This document shows, piece by piece, positions 1-8,202 of a stretch of DNA of 16,815 bases (its first letter is position 1; the number at the start of each line of letters is the position of its first letter). The notes under the pieces are model-generated. The model saw nothing but the letters and a program-made list of their open reading frames with translations. It made no database searches and was not told the origin of the DNA. Origin of the DNA: an uncultured Oscillospiraceae bacterium (GTDB lineage Bacteria > Bacillota > Clostridia > Oscillospirales > Oscillospiraceae); assembly GCA_947630345.1 (NCBI GenBank), contig CANRHF010000021.1:1-16815 (forward strand). Reading direction: 5' to 3'. The translations under genes and the position numbers were made by a program.

Positions 1-866
1 CGGGGGAGGGAAGCTGCGCGGTAGCCTCCGTCACCCGCCGGGCAGGAGGCACCTACGGGGCGCTGCCCGAGGCGCAGCGCCAGGGCTATGCCTTCAAGGG
101 CTGGTTTTTCAGCCCGGAGGGCGGGGAACCAGTAAGCGCCGTCACCGTGATCACCCGCCGGGAAGACCACACCCTCTACGCCCAGTGGTCTGAAAGAGCC
201 GGCTACCAGCTGCTCTTTGACCCCAACGGGGGCCGGATCTCCCCCTACCAGCAGGAAAAGGACGTCTTCCCCGGCAGCCCCTACGGGGAGCTGCCCACCC
301 CCACCTATCGGGGCTACCAATTTTTGGGCTGGTTCCGGACGCCGGAAGGGGGAGAGCCGGTGACGCCGGAGGAGGTGTTCACCGGCGGGGCGGACGAGAC
401 CTTCTACGCCCACTGGGAATATGACCCTCTGGCCTACTGGTCCTTTGTCCTGGAAAATACCACCCAGCAAATTTTCACCTGCCAGGAGACGGCAGTCTAC
501 CTGGAGCTGGAGGGCCGGGGAGTGACCCGCCGGGACGCGGCGCTGATCGCCGACACCGGCTCCCAGAACATCGCCCAGAACCGGGAGGACCCCCAGGTAA
601 CAGACGATTGGGTCCTGGAGCGGAAGCCCAATGTGGTGGTGAAACTGACGGACGACATGGCCGCGGCCCACGTTCTTGCCCAGCAGATGGAAGCTCGATT
701 CCCGGACTGCCGGATCATCGTGCTGCCCCTGGCGGCCCTGGAGGGCAGCGAGGAAGAGCGGCTGTACTATACCCTGGCCCTGGCCAAGGAGCTGTACCCC
801 GACTGGTATCTGGACGTGGATCTGGCCCAGGTTGCCCGGGAGCTGGGACTGGAGCCGGAATTATAA
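1..866 (+). CDS. InlB B-repeat (Listeria-Bacteroides repeat) secreted protein, 5' end outside window
   Basis: The frame ending at the TAA at 864-866 is open back to base 3, so the GTG at 147 is not the real start and the gene begins before the window. The visible part holds two InlB B-repeat modules (beta-grasp surface repeats). One ends in LYAQW at about 170-188 and the other in FYAHW at about 400-416. Both carry the family's YxFxGWF core (GYAFKGWF, then GYQFLGWF) and a PEGGEPV segment. After the repeats is a C-terminal domain of about 148 residues, starting at YDPLAYW, that I do not recognise. Its ERKPNVVVKL stretch loosely recalls periplasmic binding proteins, but this is weak. Such repeats usually occur in exported or surface proteins; no anchor is visible. 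The next gene has its own promoter, so co-transcription is not required. Confidence 0.8.
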   Translation, partial: GEGSCAVASVTRRAGGTYGALPEAQRQGYAFKGWFFSPEGGEPVSAVTVITRREDHTLYAQWSERAGYQLLFDPNGGRISPYQQEKDVFPGSPYGELPTPTYRGYQFLGWFRTPEGGEPVTPEEVFTGGADETFYAHWEYDPLAYWSFVLENTTQQIFTCQETAVYLELEGRGVTRRDAALIADTGSQNIAQNREDPQVTDDWVLERKPNVVVKLTDDMAAAHVLAQQMEARFPDCRIIVLPLAALEGSEEERLYYTLALAKELYPDWYLDVDLAQVARELGLEPEL

Positions 867-879
867 CCCCCCAGGGGGC

Positions 880-907
880 TTGCGGCGGCGGTTTTCTCTG
901 CTATAAT
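880..907 (+). promoter_or_regulatory. sigma-A-type promoter for the nucleotidase-like lipoprotein
   Basis: TTGCGG (880-885), a 16-nt spacer and a perfect TATAAT (902-907) lie 35 bp before the lipoprotein start. A GGGAGGT ribosome binding site (about 929-935) follows. The -35 box is only a partial match. Confidence 0.6.
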
Positions 908-941
908 GAGGAACAGAACATTACAAAAGGGAGGTAATTCT

Positions 942-2558
942 ATGAAGAAACCGCTTGCGTTTCTGCTCTGCCTGACCATGATTCTGGGCCTGCTTGCCGG
1001 CTGCCAGCCGGACACGCCCCCGGAGACCACCGGCGGGACCAGCACCCCCACCGGCACCGCCGCCCCCACCCAGGAGCCCCAGACCGGTGTGGAAGGGAAG
1101 ATCGTCCTGCTCTACACGTCCAATATCCGAGGCGATTTGGCCCTTTATGCCCAGGTGGCCGCCGCGAAGGCCCAGCTGGAAGGGGAGGGTGCCACCGTCT
1201 ATCTGGTGGACGCCGGGAACTATCTCCAGGGCGGCGCGGGGGCCAACTCCGACCGGGGTCTGGCGGTTTACAATCTGATGGACGCCGCCGGGTACGATGT
1301 GGCCGCCATGGGCCCGCTGGAGTTTGTCTACGGCGAGGCCGTCACAGGCATGGTCTACCACTCCAATTTGACCAAATACTTCACCCAGGCGGAGCTCTAC
1401 CGGGGCGCGGAGGAGCTGGAATACCGGAAAAACGCCCCCAGCGCCGAGGAAGCGATCCTGGACACCCGCCCCGCCAAGGACCCGGCCTCCTTCCAGGTGA
1501 TCTGTTCCAATCTGCTCCAGGTGGCGGACTCCGGCTACTATGCCTATGAGCCCAACGCCGTCCTGGGGGATGCCTTCAAGCTGGGATTCGTATGCGTCGT
1601 GGGGCCGGAGCTGCAGGACACGGTGCAGGACGGATTCCTGGACGGCTACACCCTGACCGATGTGGTGGAGACTCCTGACTGCGACCTGCTGGTGAGCCTG
1701 GGCAGCGAGATGACCGGCGACCTCCACATTCTCCCAGATCCCAACGGGGAACCGGTCATTGGCGCGTACCTTATCGACCCGGAGACCGGTGCGTTCAGCA
1801 ACTTGGGTCTGGACCTGTCCGGGGAGGATGAGACTGTGGCGGCCCTGGCCCAGGCGGCCATGGAGGCGGCCTCTCCGGTGGTGGGCACGGCGCTGATCGA
1901 CCTCAACGGCAAGGATTCCGCCAGCCGGAACGGGGAGACCAATCTGGGGGACCTGACCGCCGACGCTCTGAAATGGTACGCCGAGACTCAATTTGAGGGC
2001 TTTGCCGGGGACGTGCCGGTGGTGGCCATCCAGAACGGCGGAAACTGCGACCAATTCCTCTACGCCGGGGACATCACCGAGACGGATTTGCTCTGGGCCC
2101 TGCCCTTCTCTCCTATGGGGGTGGGCATCCTCTACGTCACCGGCGCGGAGCTCTTGGAGACCCTGGAGGCCGCTACCCAGACTGCCGACTGCCCCGGCTG
2201 GGCCCAGGTGGCGGGGCTGACCTACCAGGTGGACACCACCCAGCCCTATGACGCCGGGGAGGAGTACGGCAATTTCTTCAAGGCCGCCTCCATCCACCGG
2301 GTGACCATCACCAGCGTGGGCGGGGAGCCCTTCGACGAGAGCGCCACCTACGCCCTGGTGGCGGACAACTTCCTGATGAACGGGAACGACACCTATTACA
2401 CCCTCTCTGAAATTAAAAACGCCCACCCGGAGCTATACCTGAACAACGGCAACGGCGTCAAGACCCGGGACATCGTGGCCATGTACATCCGGGAGGTCCT
2501 GGGCGGCACAGTGGGAGAACCTTACTCCGCGCCGCAAGGGCGGATTACCGTCCAATAA
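942..2558 (+). CDS. lipoprotein with degenerate UshA-type 5'-nucleotidase architecture
   Basis: The 538-residue product starts at ATG 942, which has a GGGAGGT site 6 nt upstream. The in-frame ATG at 906 would place 12 extra residues before the signal peptide. Residues 1-21 are a lipoprotein signal with lipobox LLAGC (Cys21), followed by a Thr/Pro linker to about 50. Residues 52-280 follow the N-terminal metallophosphatase domain of 5'-nucleotidases. Residues 312-538 follow the C-terminal substrate domain (NLGDLTADA 334-342, IQNGG 363-367, LPFSP 387-391, TGAELLETLE 400-409, NGNDTYYTL 480-488). The metal and catalytic motifs are altered: TNDxHG is TSNIRG, DAGD is DAGN, GNHEFD is GPLEF, and GHSH is absent. 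The Arg after NGG is also missing. I infer a membrane-anchored binding protein or pseudoenzyme rather than an active nucleotidase. A strong terminator follows directly. Confidence 0.8.
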   Translation: MKKPLAFLLCLTMILGLLAGCQPDTPPETTGGTSTPTGTAAPTQEPQTGVEGKIVLLYTSNIRGDLALYAQVAAAKAQLEGEGATVYLVDAGNYLQGGAGANSDRGLAVYNLMDAAGYDVAAMGPLEFVYGEAVTGMVYHSNLTKYFTQAELYRGAEELEYRKNAPSAEEAILDTRPAKDPASFQVICSNLLQVADSGYYAYEPNAVLGDAFKLGFVCVVGPELQDTVQDGFLDGYTLTDVVETPDCDLLVSLGSEMTGDLHILPDPNGEPVIGAYLIDPETGAFSNLGLDLSGEDETVAALAQAAMEAASPVVGTALIDLNGKDSASRNGETNLGDLTADALKWYAETQFEGFAGDVPVVAIQNGGNCDQFLYAGDITETDLLWALPFSPMGVGILYVTGAELLETLEAATQTADCPGWAQVAGLTYQVDTTQPYDAGEEYGNFFKAASIHRVTITSVGGEPFDESATYALVADNFLMNGNDTYYTLSEIKNAHPELYLNNGNGVKTRDIVAMYIREVLGGTVGEPYSAPQGRITVQ

Positions 2559-2564
2559 AAAATC

Positions 2565-2598
2565 ATCGCCCCGGGACACCGGGGCGATTCCCTTTTTT
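2565..2598 (+). terminator. rho-independent terminator after the nucleotidase-like gene
   Basis: A perfect 10-bp stem (ATCGCCCCGG / CCGGGGCGAT) with a GACA loop is followed by a run of six T. It starts 7 bases after the stop codon. Confidence 0.9.
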
Positions 2599-2607
2599 GG
2601 GGAAATG

Positions 2608-2616
2608 TGGTACAAT
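2608..2616 (+). promoter_or_regulatory. extended -10 promoter element before mutY
   Basis: TGGTACAAT is an extended -10 (TGN plus TACAAT) just downstream of the preceding terminator. No good -35 is visible, as expected for an extended -10 promoter. It resembles the TGGTATAAT elements at 3784 and 3895. Confidence 0.5.
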
Positions 2617-2649
2617 ATCCTAGTATAAAGCGAAAGGGGGCGGACCAAC

Positions 2650-3684
2650 CTGGGAATCTATGAAAAGCTGCCGGAGGCACTGCTTCCGTGGTACGAGGAA
2701 CACAAGCGGGACCTGCCCTGGCGGGCGGACCGGGAACCCTACCACGTCTGGCTTTCGGAGATCATGCTCCAGCAGACCCGGGTGGAGGCGGTGAAGGGGT
2801 ACTATGCCCGCTTCCTGGCGGCCCTGCCGGATATCCCGGCCCTGGCAAACGCGGAGGACGATGTGCTTCAAAAGCTCTGGGAGGGCCTGGGCTATTACAG
2901 CCGGGTCCGGAATCTGAAAAAGGCGGCCCAGATTCTGATGGCGGACTTCGGCGGCCAATTTCCGAAAAATCATGCCCAGGTCCTGCTTCTTCCCGGGATC
3001 GGGCCCTATACCGCCGGGGCCATCTGCTCTATTGCCTTTGACCTGCCCACCCCGGCGGTGGACGGGAACGTGCTGCGCCTGGCCGCCCGGCTGACGGCGG
3101 ACGATACGCCGGTGGACCTGCCCCAGACCAAGCGGAAGGTGGAATCCGCCCTGGCCGCCGTCTATCCGGCCCAGGCGGGGACCTTTACCCAGGCGCTGAT
3201 GGAGTTGGGGGCCACCCTCTGCGGTCCGGACCGGGCCCCCGATTGCGAGCGGTGCCCCTGCCGGGGCTTTTGCCTTGGCCGGGCGATGGGCACGGCGGCG
3301 TCCCTGCCTGTCCGCCTGCCCAAGCGGGCACGGCGGGAGGAGCGGAAGACTGTGTTCCTCCTCCGCTGCGGCCAGTTTTACGCCCTGGAGCGGCGGGACA
3401 GCCGGGGACTGCTGGCTGGGCTGTGGCAGGCGCCCAACTGCCCAGGCTGGCTGGAGCCTGCCCAGGCCATCGCCAAAGTGGAGGAAATGGGCCTGAAACC
3501 TGTTCAAATTTACCGCCAGGTGGAGAAGGAACACATCTTTACCCACATTCAGTGGCATATGCGTGGATATTACCTGGAGGTCGCCGCTCCGGGCGGCCCC
3601 TTTACCTGGCTGACGAAAGAGCAGATCGAGGAGACCGCCGCCCTCCCCACCGCCTTCCGCCAGTTTTTCGAGGAGTGGGAATAA
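2650..3684 (+). CDS. mutY: A/G-specific adenine DNA glycosylase, probable CTG start
   Basis: MutY removes adenine mispaired with 8-oxoguanine in base-excision repair. Starting at CTG 2650 gives 344 residues. The first in-frame ATG (2764) would cut off the DLPWR motif (21-25) and the catalytic Glu in SEIMLQQT (Glu37). Between the upstream in-frame stop (2626-2628) and 2764 there is no in-frame ATG, GTG or TTG. CTG 2650 lies 9 nt after an AAAGGGGG site. With this start, Glu37 and Asp138 (in VDGNV) fall on the same numbers as in E. coli MutY. The helix-hairpin-helix is PGIGPYTAGAI (113-124 region). The 4Fe-4S cysteines are 191, 199, 202 and 208, with spacing C-X7-C-X2-C-X5-C. The C-terminal part from about 225 matches the NUDIX-like 8-oxoG recognition domain. 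An ATG at 2660 is out of frame. Confidence 0.92.
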   Translation: MGIYEKLPEALLPWYEEHKRDLPWRADREPYHVWLSEIMLQQTRVEAVKGYYARFLAALPDIPALANAEDDVLQKLWEGLGYYSRVRNLKKAAQILMADFGGQFPKNHAQVLLLPGIGPYTAGAICSIAFDLPTPAVDGNVLRLAARLTADDTPVDLPQTKRKVESALAAVYPAQAGTFTQALMELGATLCGPDRAPDCERCPCRGFCLGRAMGTAASLPVRLPKRARREERKTVFLLRCGQFYALERRDSRGLLAGLWQAPNCPGWLEPAQAIAKVEEMGLKPVQIYRQVEKEHIFTHIQWHMRGYYLEVAAPGGPFTWLTKEQIEETAALPTAFRQFFEEWE

Positions 3685-3762
3685 CCGGACCAATTTTCTG
3701 CCGAACCCGGCGGCGCCTCCCTTCCCGGTTTTTTGGGAGAAAAGGGCCCGGAGGCTGGCGGG

Positions 3763-3813
3763 TTGACTTTTTTGGGAGTATTATGGTATAATAGCCGCAA
3801 TGCGGCTATTATA
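3763..3813 (+). promoter_or_regulatory. promoter P1 of the topoisomerase operon with a 27-bp palindrome over the -10
   Basis: TTGACT (3763-3768), an 18-nt spacer and TATAAT (3787-3792), preceded by TGG, form a good promoter. The -10 lies in a perfect inverted repeat of 12-bp arms (3787-3798 and 3802-3813) around AAT. The expected start point near 3799 is at its centre, so this is likelier a DNA operator or cruciform site than an RNA hairpin. Confidence 0.6.
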
Positions 3814-3870
3814 CTTTGATTTTTAGTCCATTTTCTCCCGCCCTGCGGGCGGAACCGAAAAAGATGACAC

Positions 3871-3903
3871 ATTATACCATTCCGCTGCGCTTCATGGTAT
3901 AAT
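3871..3903 (+). promoter_or_regulatory. promoter P2 of the topoisomerase operon inside a second inverted repeat
   Basis: ATTATACCAT (3871-3880) and ATGGTATAAT (3894-3903) are perfect 10-bp inverted arms 13 nt apart. The right arm is an extended -10 (TGGTATAAT) 38 bp before the parE start, with no clear -35. The same ATGGTATAAT occurs at 3783-3792. Between the two promoters is a small hairpin at 3838-3852 (6-bp stem). Nothing in 3685-3762 looks like a gene, and no convincing terminator follows mutY. Confidence 0.5.
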
Positions 3904-3941
3904 TTTCATGTATAACAAACGTAACAGGACAGGTTGATTTC

Positions 3942-5924
3942 ATGGCAAAAGCAAAACAGGAACTTTACGGCAATTCCAGCATCTCCATGCTCAAGGGGGA
4001 GGAACGGGTGCGGAAGCGCCCGGCGGTAATCTTCGGCTCCGACGATCTGGAAGGCTGCAAGCACGCCGCGTTTGAAATTCTCTCCAACGCCATCGACGAG
4101 GCCCGGGAGGGCTACGGCGATTTGGTGATCCTCACCCGATACGAGGACCTCTCCATCGAGGTGGAGGATTTTGGCCGGGGCTGCCCGGTGGACTATAACG
4201 AGAAGGAAAAGCGGTACAACTGGGAGCTGGTGTTCTGCGAAATGTACGCCGGCGGCAAATATGGCGAAAACGGGGAAAACTACGAGTATTCCCTGGGCCT
4301 CAACGGCCTGGGCTCCTGCGCCACCCAGTACGCCTCCGAATACTTTGACGCAACCATCCGGCGGGACGGCTTCAAATATACCCTGCACTTTGAAAAAGGG
4401 CGCAACATCGGCGGCCTTCACAAGGAGCCTGTGGACCGGAAGAAGACCGGCTCCCTGTTCCGCTGGCGGCCTGACCGGCAGGTGTTCACGGATATCGCCA
4501 TCCCGGCGGAATACTACCGGGAGGTGCTCCGCCGTCAGGCGGTGGTGAACCAGGGGGTGACCTTCCGGTTCCGCAACCAGGTGGGGGGTAAATTTGAGAC
4601 GGAGGAATTTTGCTACCCCGGCGGCATCCGGGAATACCTGGAGGAGCAGGTGGGGGACAACGCCTTCACTATGCCCGTATTCTGGGAGGCGGAGCGCCGG
4701 GGCCGGGACGCGGAAAACCGGCCGGAGATGAAGCTGAAGATCACCGCCGCCTTCTGCTTTTCCAAGCAGGTGGCGAAAATCGAATACTATCACAATTCCT
4801 CTTATCTGGAATACGGCGGCAGCCCGGACAAGGCCGCCCGCTCCGGCTTTACCACCGCTTTTGATAAATTCCTGCGGGACAGCGGCAAGTACGCCAAAAA
4901 TGAGAGTAAGATCATCTTCCAGGACATCCAGGACTCGTTGGTTCTGGTGACCAACTGCTTTTCCACCATCGGCTGCTTTGAAAATCAGACGAAAAAGAGC
5001 GTCAATTCCCGGTTTACCCAGGAGGCCATGACCGCCTTCTTCAAGGAAAAGCTCCAGGTCTGGTTCCTGGAAAACAAGCAGGACGCCGAGCGGGCGGCGG
5101 ACCAGATTCTGGTGAACAAGCGGGCCCGGGAGAGCGCCGAGAAGACCAAGTCCAACGTCAAGAAGAAACTCTCCGGCAATCTGGACATTTCCAACCGGGT
5201 GCAGAAATTTGTGGACTGCCGGAGCCGGGACGTGAGCCGTCGGGAGCTCTACATCGTGGAGGGCGACTCGGCATTAGGCTCCGTGAAGCTGTCCCGGGAC
5301 GCGGAGTTTCAGGGTATCATGCCGGTCCGGGGCAAGATCCTCAACTGCCTCAAGGCGGACTACACCAAAATTTTCGCCTCCCCCATCATCACGGACCTGA
5401 TGAAGGTCCTAGGCTGCGGCGTGGAGATCCAGGGGAAGAAGCACAAGGAGCTGTCCACCTTTGATCTGTCCAGCCTGCGGTGGAGCAAGGTGGTGATCTG
5501 CACCGACGCCGACGAGGACGGATTCCAGATCCGCACCCTGATCCTGGCCATGCTCTACCGGCTCTGCCCCACCCTGATCCGGGACGGGTATGTGTTCATC
5601 GCAGAGTCGCCCCTGTATGAGATCACCTGCAAGGACAAGACCTGGTTTGCCTACAACGAGCCGGAAAAGGCGAAGATCCTCAAAGAGCTGGACGGGAAGA
5701 AGGTCGCCTTGCAGCGCTCCAAGGGCCTGGGCGAGAACGATCCGGAGATGATGTGGATGACCACCATGAATCCCCAGACCCGCCGGCTGATCAAGGTCAT
5801 GCCCGAGGACGCCGAGCGCACCGCCTATTACTTTGATATTCTCCTGGGGGATAATCTCACCGGGCGGAAGAACTTTATTTCGGAAAACGGCGCCAAATAT
5901 CTGGATTTGGCGGATATTTCCTAA
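3942..5924 (+). CDS. parE: type IIA DNA topoisomerase subunit B (ParE/GyrB-like)
   Basis: This is the ATPase subunit of a type IIA topoisomerase, 660 residues. The GHKL ATPase shows the N-box EILSNAIDE (Glu45, Asn49, Asp52), DFGRG (76-80) for the G1 box, and GLNGLG (119-124), where GyrB has GLHGVG. The transducer QTK loop is 349-351. The TOPRIM domain has VEGDSA (439-444, metal-binding Glu440), PVRGKILN (461-468) and DADEDG (522-527). QRSKGLGE (591-598) matches the conserved QRYKGLGE. ATG 3942 follows a weak AGGACAGG site. It is divergent from canonical GyrB, and the AAARYTE-bearing A subunit follows 12 nt later, so the pair forms one A2B2 enzyme. The symbol is by homology; whether it decatenates like E. 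coli topo IV is not shown by sequence. Confidence 0.9.
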   Translation: MAKAKQELYGNSSISMLKGEERVRKRPAVIFGSDDLEGCKHAAFEILSNAIDEAREGYGDLVILTRYEDLSIEVEDFGRGCPVDYNEKEKRYNWELVFCEMYAGGKYGENGENYEYSLGLNGLGSCATQYASEYFDATIRRDGFKYTLHFEKGRNIGGLHKEPVDRKKTGSLFRWRPDRQVFTDIAIPAEYYREVLRRQAVVNQGVTFRFRNQVGGKFETEEFCYPGGIREYLEEQVGDNAFTMPVFWEAERRGRDAENRPEMKLKITAAFCFSKQVAKIEYYHNSSYLEYGGSPDKAARSGFTTAFDKFLRDSGKYAKNESKIIFQDIQDSLVLVTNCFSTIGCFENQTKKSVNSRFTQEAMTAFFKEKLQVWFLENKQDAERAADQILVNKRARESAEKTKSNVKKKLSGNLDISNRVQKFVDCRSRDVSRRELYIVEGDSALGSVKLSRDAEFQGIMPVRGKILNCLKADYTKIFASPIITDLMKVLGCGVEIQGKKHKELSTFDLSSLRWSKVVICTDADEDGFQIRTLILAMLYRLCPTLIRDGYVFIAESPLYEITCKDKTWFAYNEPEKAKILKELDGKKVALQRSKGLGENDPEMMWMTTMNPQTRRLIKVMPEDAERTAYYFDILLGDNLTGRKNFISENGAKYLDLADIS

Positions 5925-5936
5925 GGAGAGGCCAGC

Positions 5937-8183
5937 ATGGCACGAAAGAACAACAAAGAACCGGAGAAGAAAAAGAGCAATGTAGAGGGCGTCATGGGCC
6001 TCCACGGCTCCACCACGGAGCAGGCCATTTCCGAGACCCTGGAGATCAACTATATGCCCTATGCCATGTCCGTCATTGTCTCCCGGGCCATCCCGGAGAT
6101 CGACGGCTTCAAGCCCAGCCACCGGAAGCTGCTCTACACTATGTACAAAATGGGCCTGCTCACCGGGGCCCGGACCAAGTCCGCCAACATCGTGGGCCAG
6201 ACCATGCACTTGAATCCCCACGGGGACGCGGCCATTTATGAGACCATGGTGCGGCTGACCCGGGGCAACGAGACGCTGCTCCACCCCTTTGTGGACTCCA
6301 AGGGGAACTTCGGCAAGGTTTACTCCCGGGACATGGCCTACGCCGCCGCCCGGTACACCGAGGCCAAGCTGGACAAATTCTGCGCCGAGCTGTTCCGGGA
6401 CATCGATTTCGACACGGTGGACATGGTGGACAACTATGACGCCACCACCAAGGAGCCCACCCTGCTGCCCACTACCTTCCCCAATGTACTGGTGACGCCC
6501 AATCAGGGCATCGCCGTGAGCATGGCCAGCAACATCTGCTCCTTCAATCTGCGGGAGGTGTGCATGACAGCCATCGCCCGGATGAAAAATCCCGACTGCG
6601 ACCTGCTGGAGACCCTGCCGGGGCCGGACTTTTCCACCGGCGGGGAGCTGCTCTACGATGAGGCGGCGACCCGGGAGGTCTACGCCACCGGCCGGGGGAG
6701 CTTCAAGCTCCGGGCGGTGTGGCGGTATGTGAAGGAAGGCAACCTGATCGAGATCACCCAGATTCCCTACACCACCGCCACCGAGGTGATCATGGACAAG
6801 GTGGCGGAGCTGATCAAGGCCGGGAAGATCCGGGAGATCGCCGATATGCGGGACGAGACGGACCTGGGCGGCCTGAAGCTCACCATCGACCTAAAGCGGG
6901 GAGTGGACCCGGAAAAGCTGATGGCCAAGCTTTTCCGCCTGACCCCCCTGCAGGACAGCTTCCCCTGCAATTTCAATGTCCTCATCGCCGGAATGCCCCG
7001 GGTGATGGGAGTGGGGGAGATTCTGGAGGAGTGGACGGCCTGGCGGACGGACTGCGTCCGGCGGCGGCTGTACTTCCAGATCCAGAAGAAGGAGGAAAGG
7101 CTCCATCTTCTCAAGGGCCTGGAGCGGATCCTGCTGGATATCGACAAGGCCATCGCCATCATCCGCAATACCGAGCTGGAGGACGAGGTGGTGCCGAATC
7201 TGATGATCGGCTTCGGCATCGACCAGGTTCAGGCGGACTTCGTGGCGGAGATTCGTCTGCGGAACATCAACCGGGAGTATATCCTGAAGCAGACCAAATC
7301 CATCACCGAGCTGGAGGAGGAGATCGCGGGCCTTCGTCAGACCCTGGACAGCCCCAAAAAGCTCCAGAATCTTCTGATCCGGGAGCTGACCCAGGTGGCG
7401 GAAAAATACGACCAGCCCCGGAGGACCAAGATTCTCTATGACGCCCTGGAGCTGGAAGCGGAGGCGGAGGAGCCGGATACGCCGGACTATCCGGTGACGG
7501 TGTTCGTCTCTCGGGAGGGGTATCTGAAAAAAATCACGGAAAAATCCCTCCGTGGCAGCGCCGACCAAAAATTCAAGGAGGGGGACAGCCTGGCCTTCTC
7601 CCAGGAGAGCGGCAACCGGGGAGAGATCCTGGTCTTTACCGATAAATTCCAGTGCTACAAATCCAAGCTGTCGGAATTTGAAGACGGCAAGGCCTCGGCC
7701 CTGGGCGAGTATCTTCCCCAGAAGCTGGGATTCGACCCGGGGGAGAACGTGGTCCAGGTGGTGCTGCCCGGGGATTATCAGGGGTTCGTGCTGTTTTTCT
7801 TTGAAAACGGGAAGGCGGCAAAGGTGCCCCTGTCCGCCTACGAGACCAAGACCAACAGAAAAAAGCTCACCGGCGCCTATTCGGATAAAAGTCCCCTCCG
7901 GGCCGCCCTGGCCCTCACGGAGGACACCCAGGTGGCGGTATTCACCACCGACGGGCGGGCCGCCGTTTTCTCCACGGCCCAGCTCCTGCCAAAGACCACC
8001 CGCTCCACCCAAGGCGTGGCGGTGGTGACCCTGAAAAAGAAAGCGGCGGTGGAACGGGCGGCCCCGCTGGAGGAAAGCGGTCTTGCCAATCCCGCCCGTT
8101 ACCGCATCAAGACCCTTCCCGCCGCCGGGGCGGTGCTGAAGCCGGAGGACGCGCCGGACCGGCAGCTCAAGCTGGACGTGTAA
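5937..8183 (+). CDS. parC: type IIA DNA topoisomerase subunit A (ParC/GyrA-like)
   Basis: This is the DNA-cleaving subunit, 748 residues. The AAGGAGAG site overlaps the parE stop codon, suggesting translational coupling. The N-terminal breakage-reunion core shows RAIPEIDGFKPSHRKLL (about 50-66), NPHGD (93-97) and the catalytic Tyr140 in AAARYTEAKL. A coiled-coil stretch lies around 440-490 (LEEEIAGLRQTL). From about 510 to 748 is a reduced beta-pinwheel-type C-terminal domain, with repeats such as FVSREGYLKK, FTDKFQCYK, FFENGKAAKV and FTTDGRAAVF. I see no GyrA-box (QRRGGKG type), which argues against gyrase-like supercoiling and for a relaxing or decatenating enzyme. That last point is inference. 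Confidence 0.9.
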   Translation: MARKNNKEPEKKKSNVEGVMGLHGSTTEQAISETLEINYMPYAMSVIVSRAIPEIDGFKPSHRKLLYTMYKMGLLTGARTKSANIVGQTMHLNPHGDAAIYETMVRLTRGNETLLHPFVDSKGNFGKVYSRDMAYAAARYTEAKLDKFCAELFRDIDFDTVDMVDNYDATTKEPTLLPTTFPNVLVTPNQGIAVSMASNICSFNLREVCMTAIARMKNPDCDLLETLPGPDFSTGGELLYDEAATREVYATGRGSFKLRAVWRYVKEGNLIEITQIPYTTATEVIMDKVAELIKAGKIREIADMRDETDLGGLKLTIDLKRGVDPEKLMAKLFRLTPLQDSFPCNFNVLIAGMPRVMGVGEILEEWTAWRTDCVRRRLYFQIQKKEERLHLLKGLERILLDIDKAIAIIRNTELEDEVVPNLMIGFGIDQVQADFVAEIRLRNINREYILKQTKSITELEEEIAGLRQTLDSPKKLQNLLIRELTQVAEKYDQPRRTKILYDALELEAEAEEPDTPDYPVTVFVSREGYLKKITEKSLRGSADQKFKEGDSLAFSQESGNRGEILVFTDKFQCYKSKLSEFEDGKASALGEYLPQKLGFDPGENVVQVVLPGDYQGFVLFFFENGKAAKVPLSAYETKTNRKKLTGAYSDKSPLRAALALTEDTQVAVFTTDGRAAVFSTAQLLPKTTRSTQGVAVVTLKKKAAVERAAPLEESGLANPARYRIKTLPAAGAVLKPEDAPDRQLKLDV

Positions 8184-8202
8184 CCATCCGAAAAGGGGAA
8201 GC

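Noticed and set aside
921..2426. Long minus-strand open frame of 501 codons (and similar ones opposite mutY, parE, parC and yitT)
   Set aside because: These are shadow frames opposite high-GC coding genes, with repetitive Gly/Val/His-rich products and no start signals.
3838..3852. Hairpin between the two parE promoters as a terminator or small RNA end
   Set aside because: The stem is only 6 bp and is followed by A-rich sequence, so it does not fit an intrinsic terminator on the + strand.
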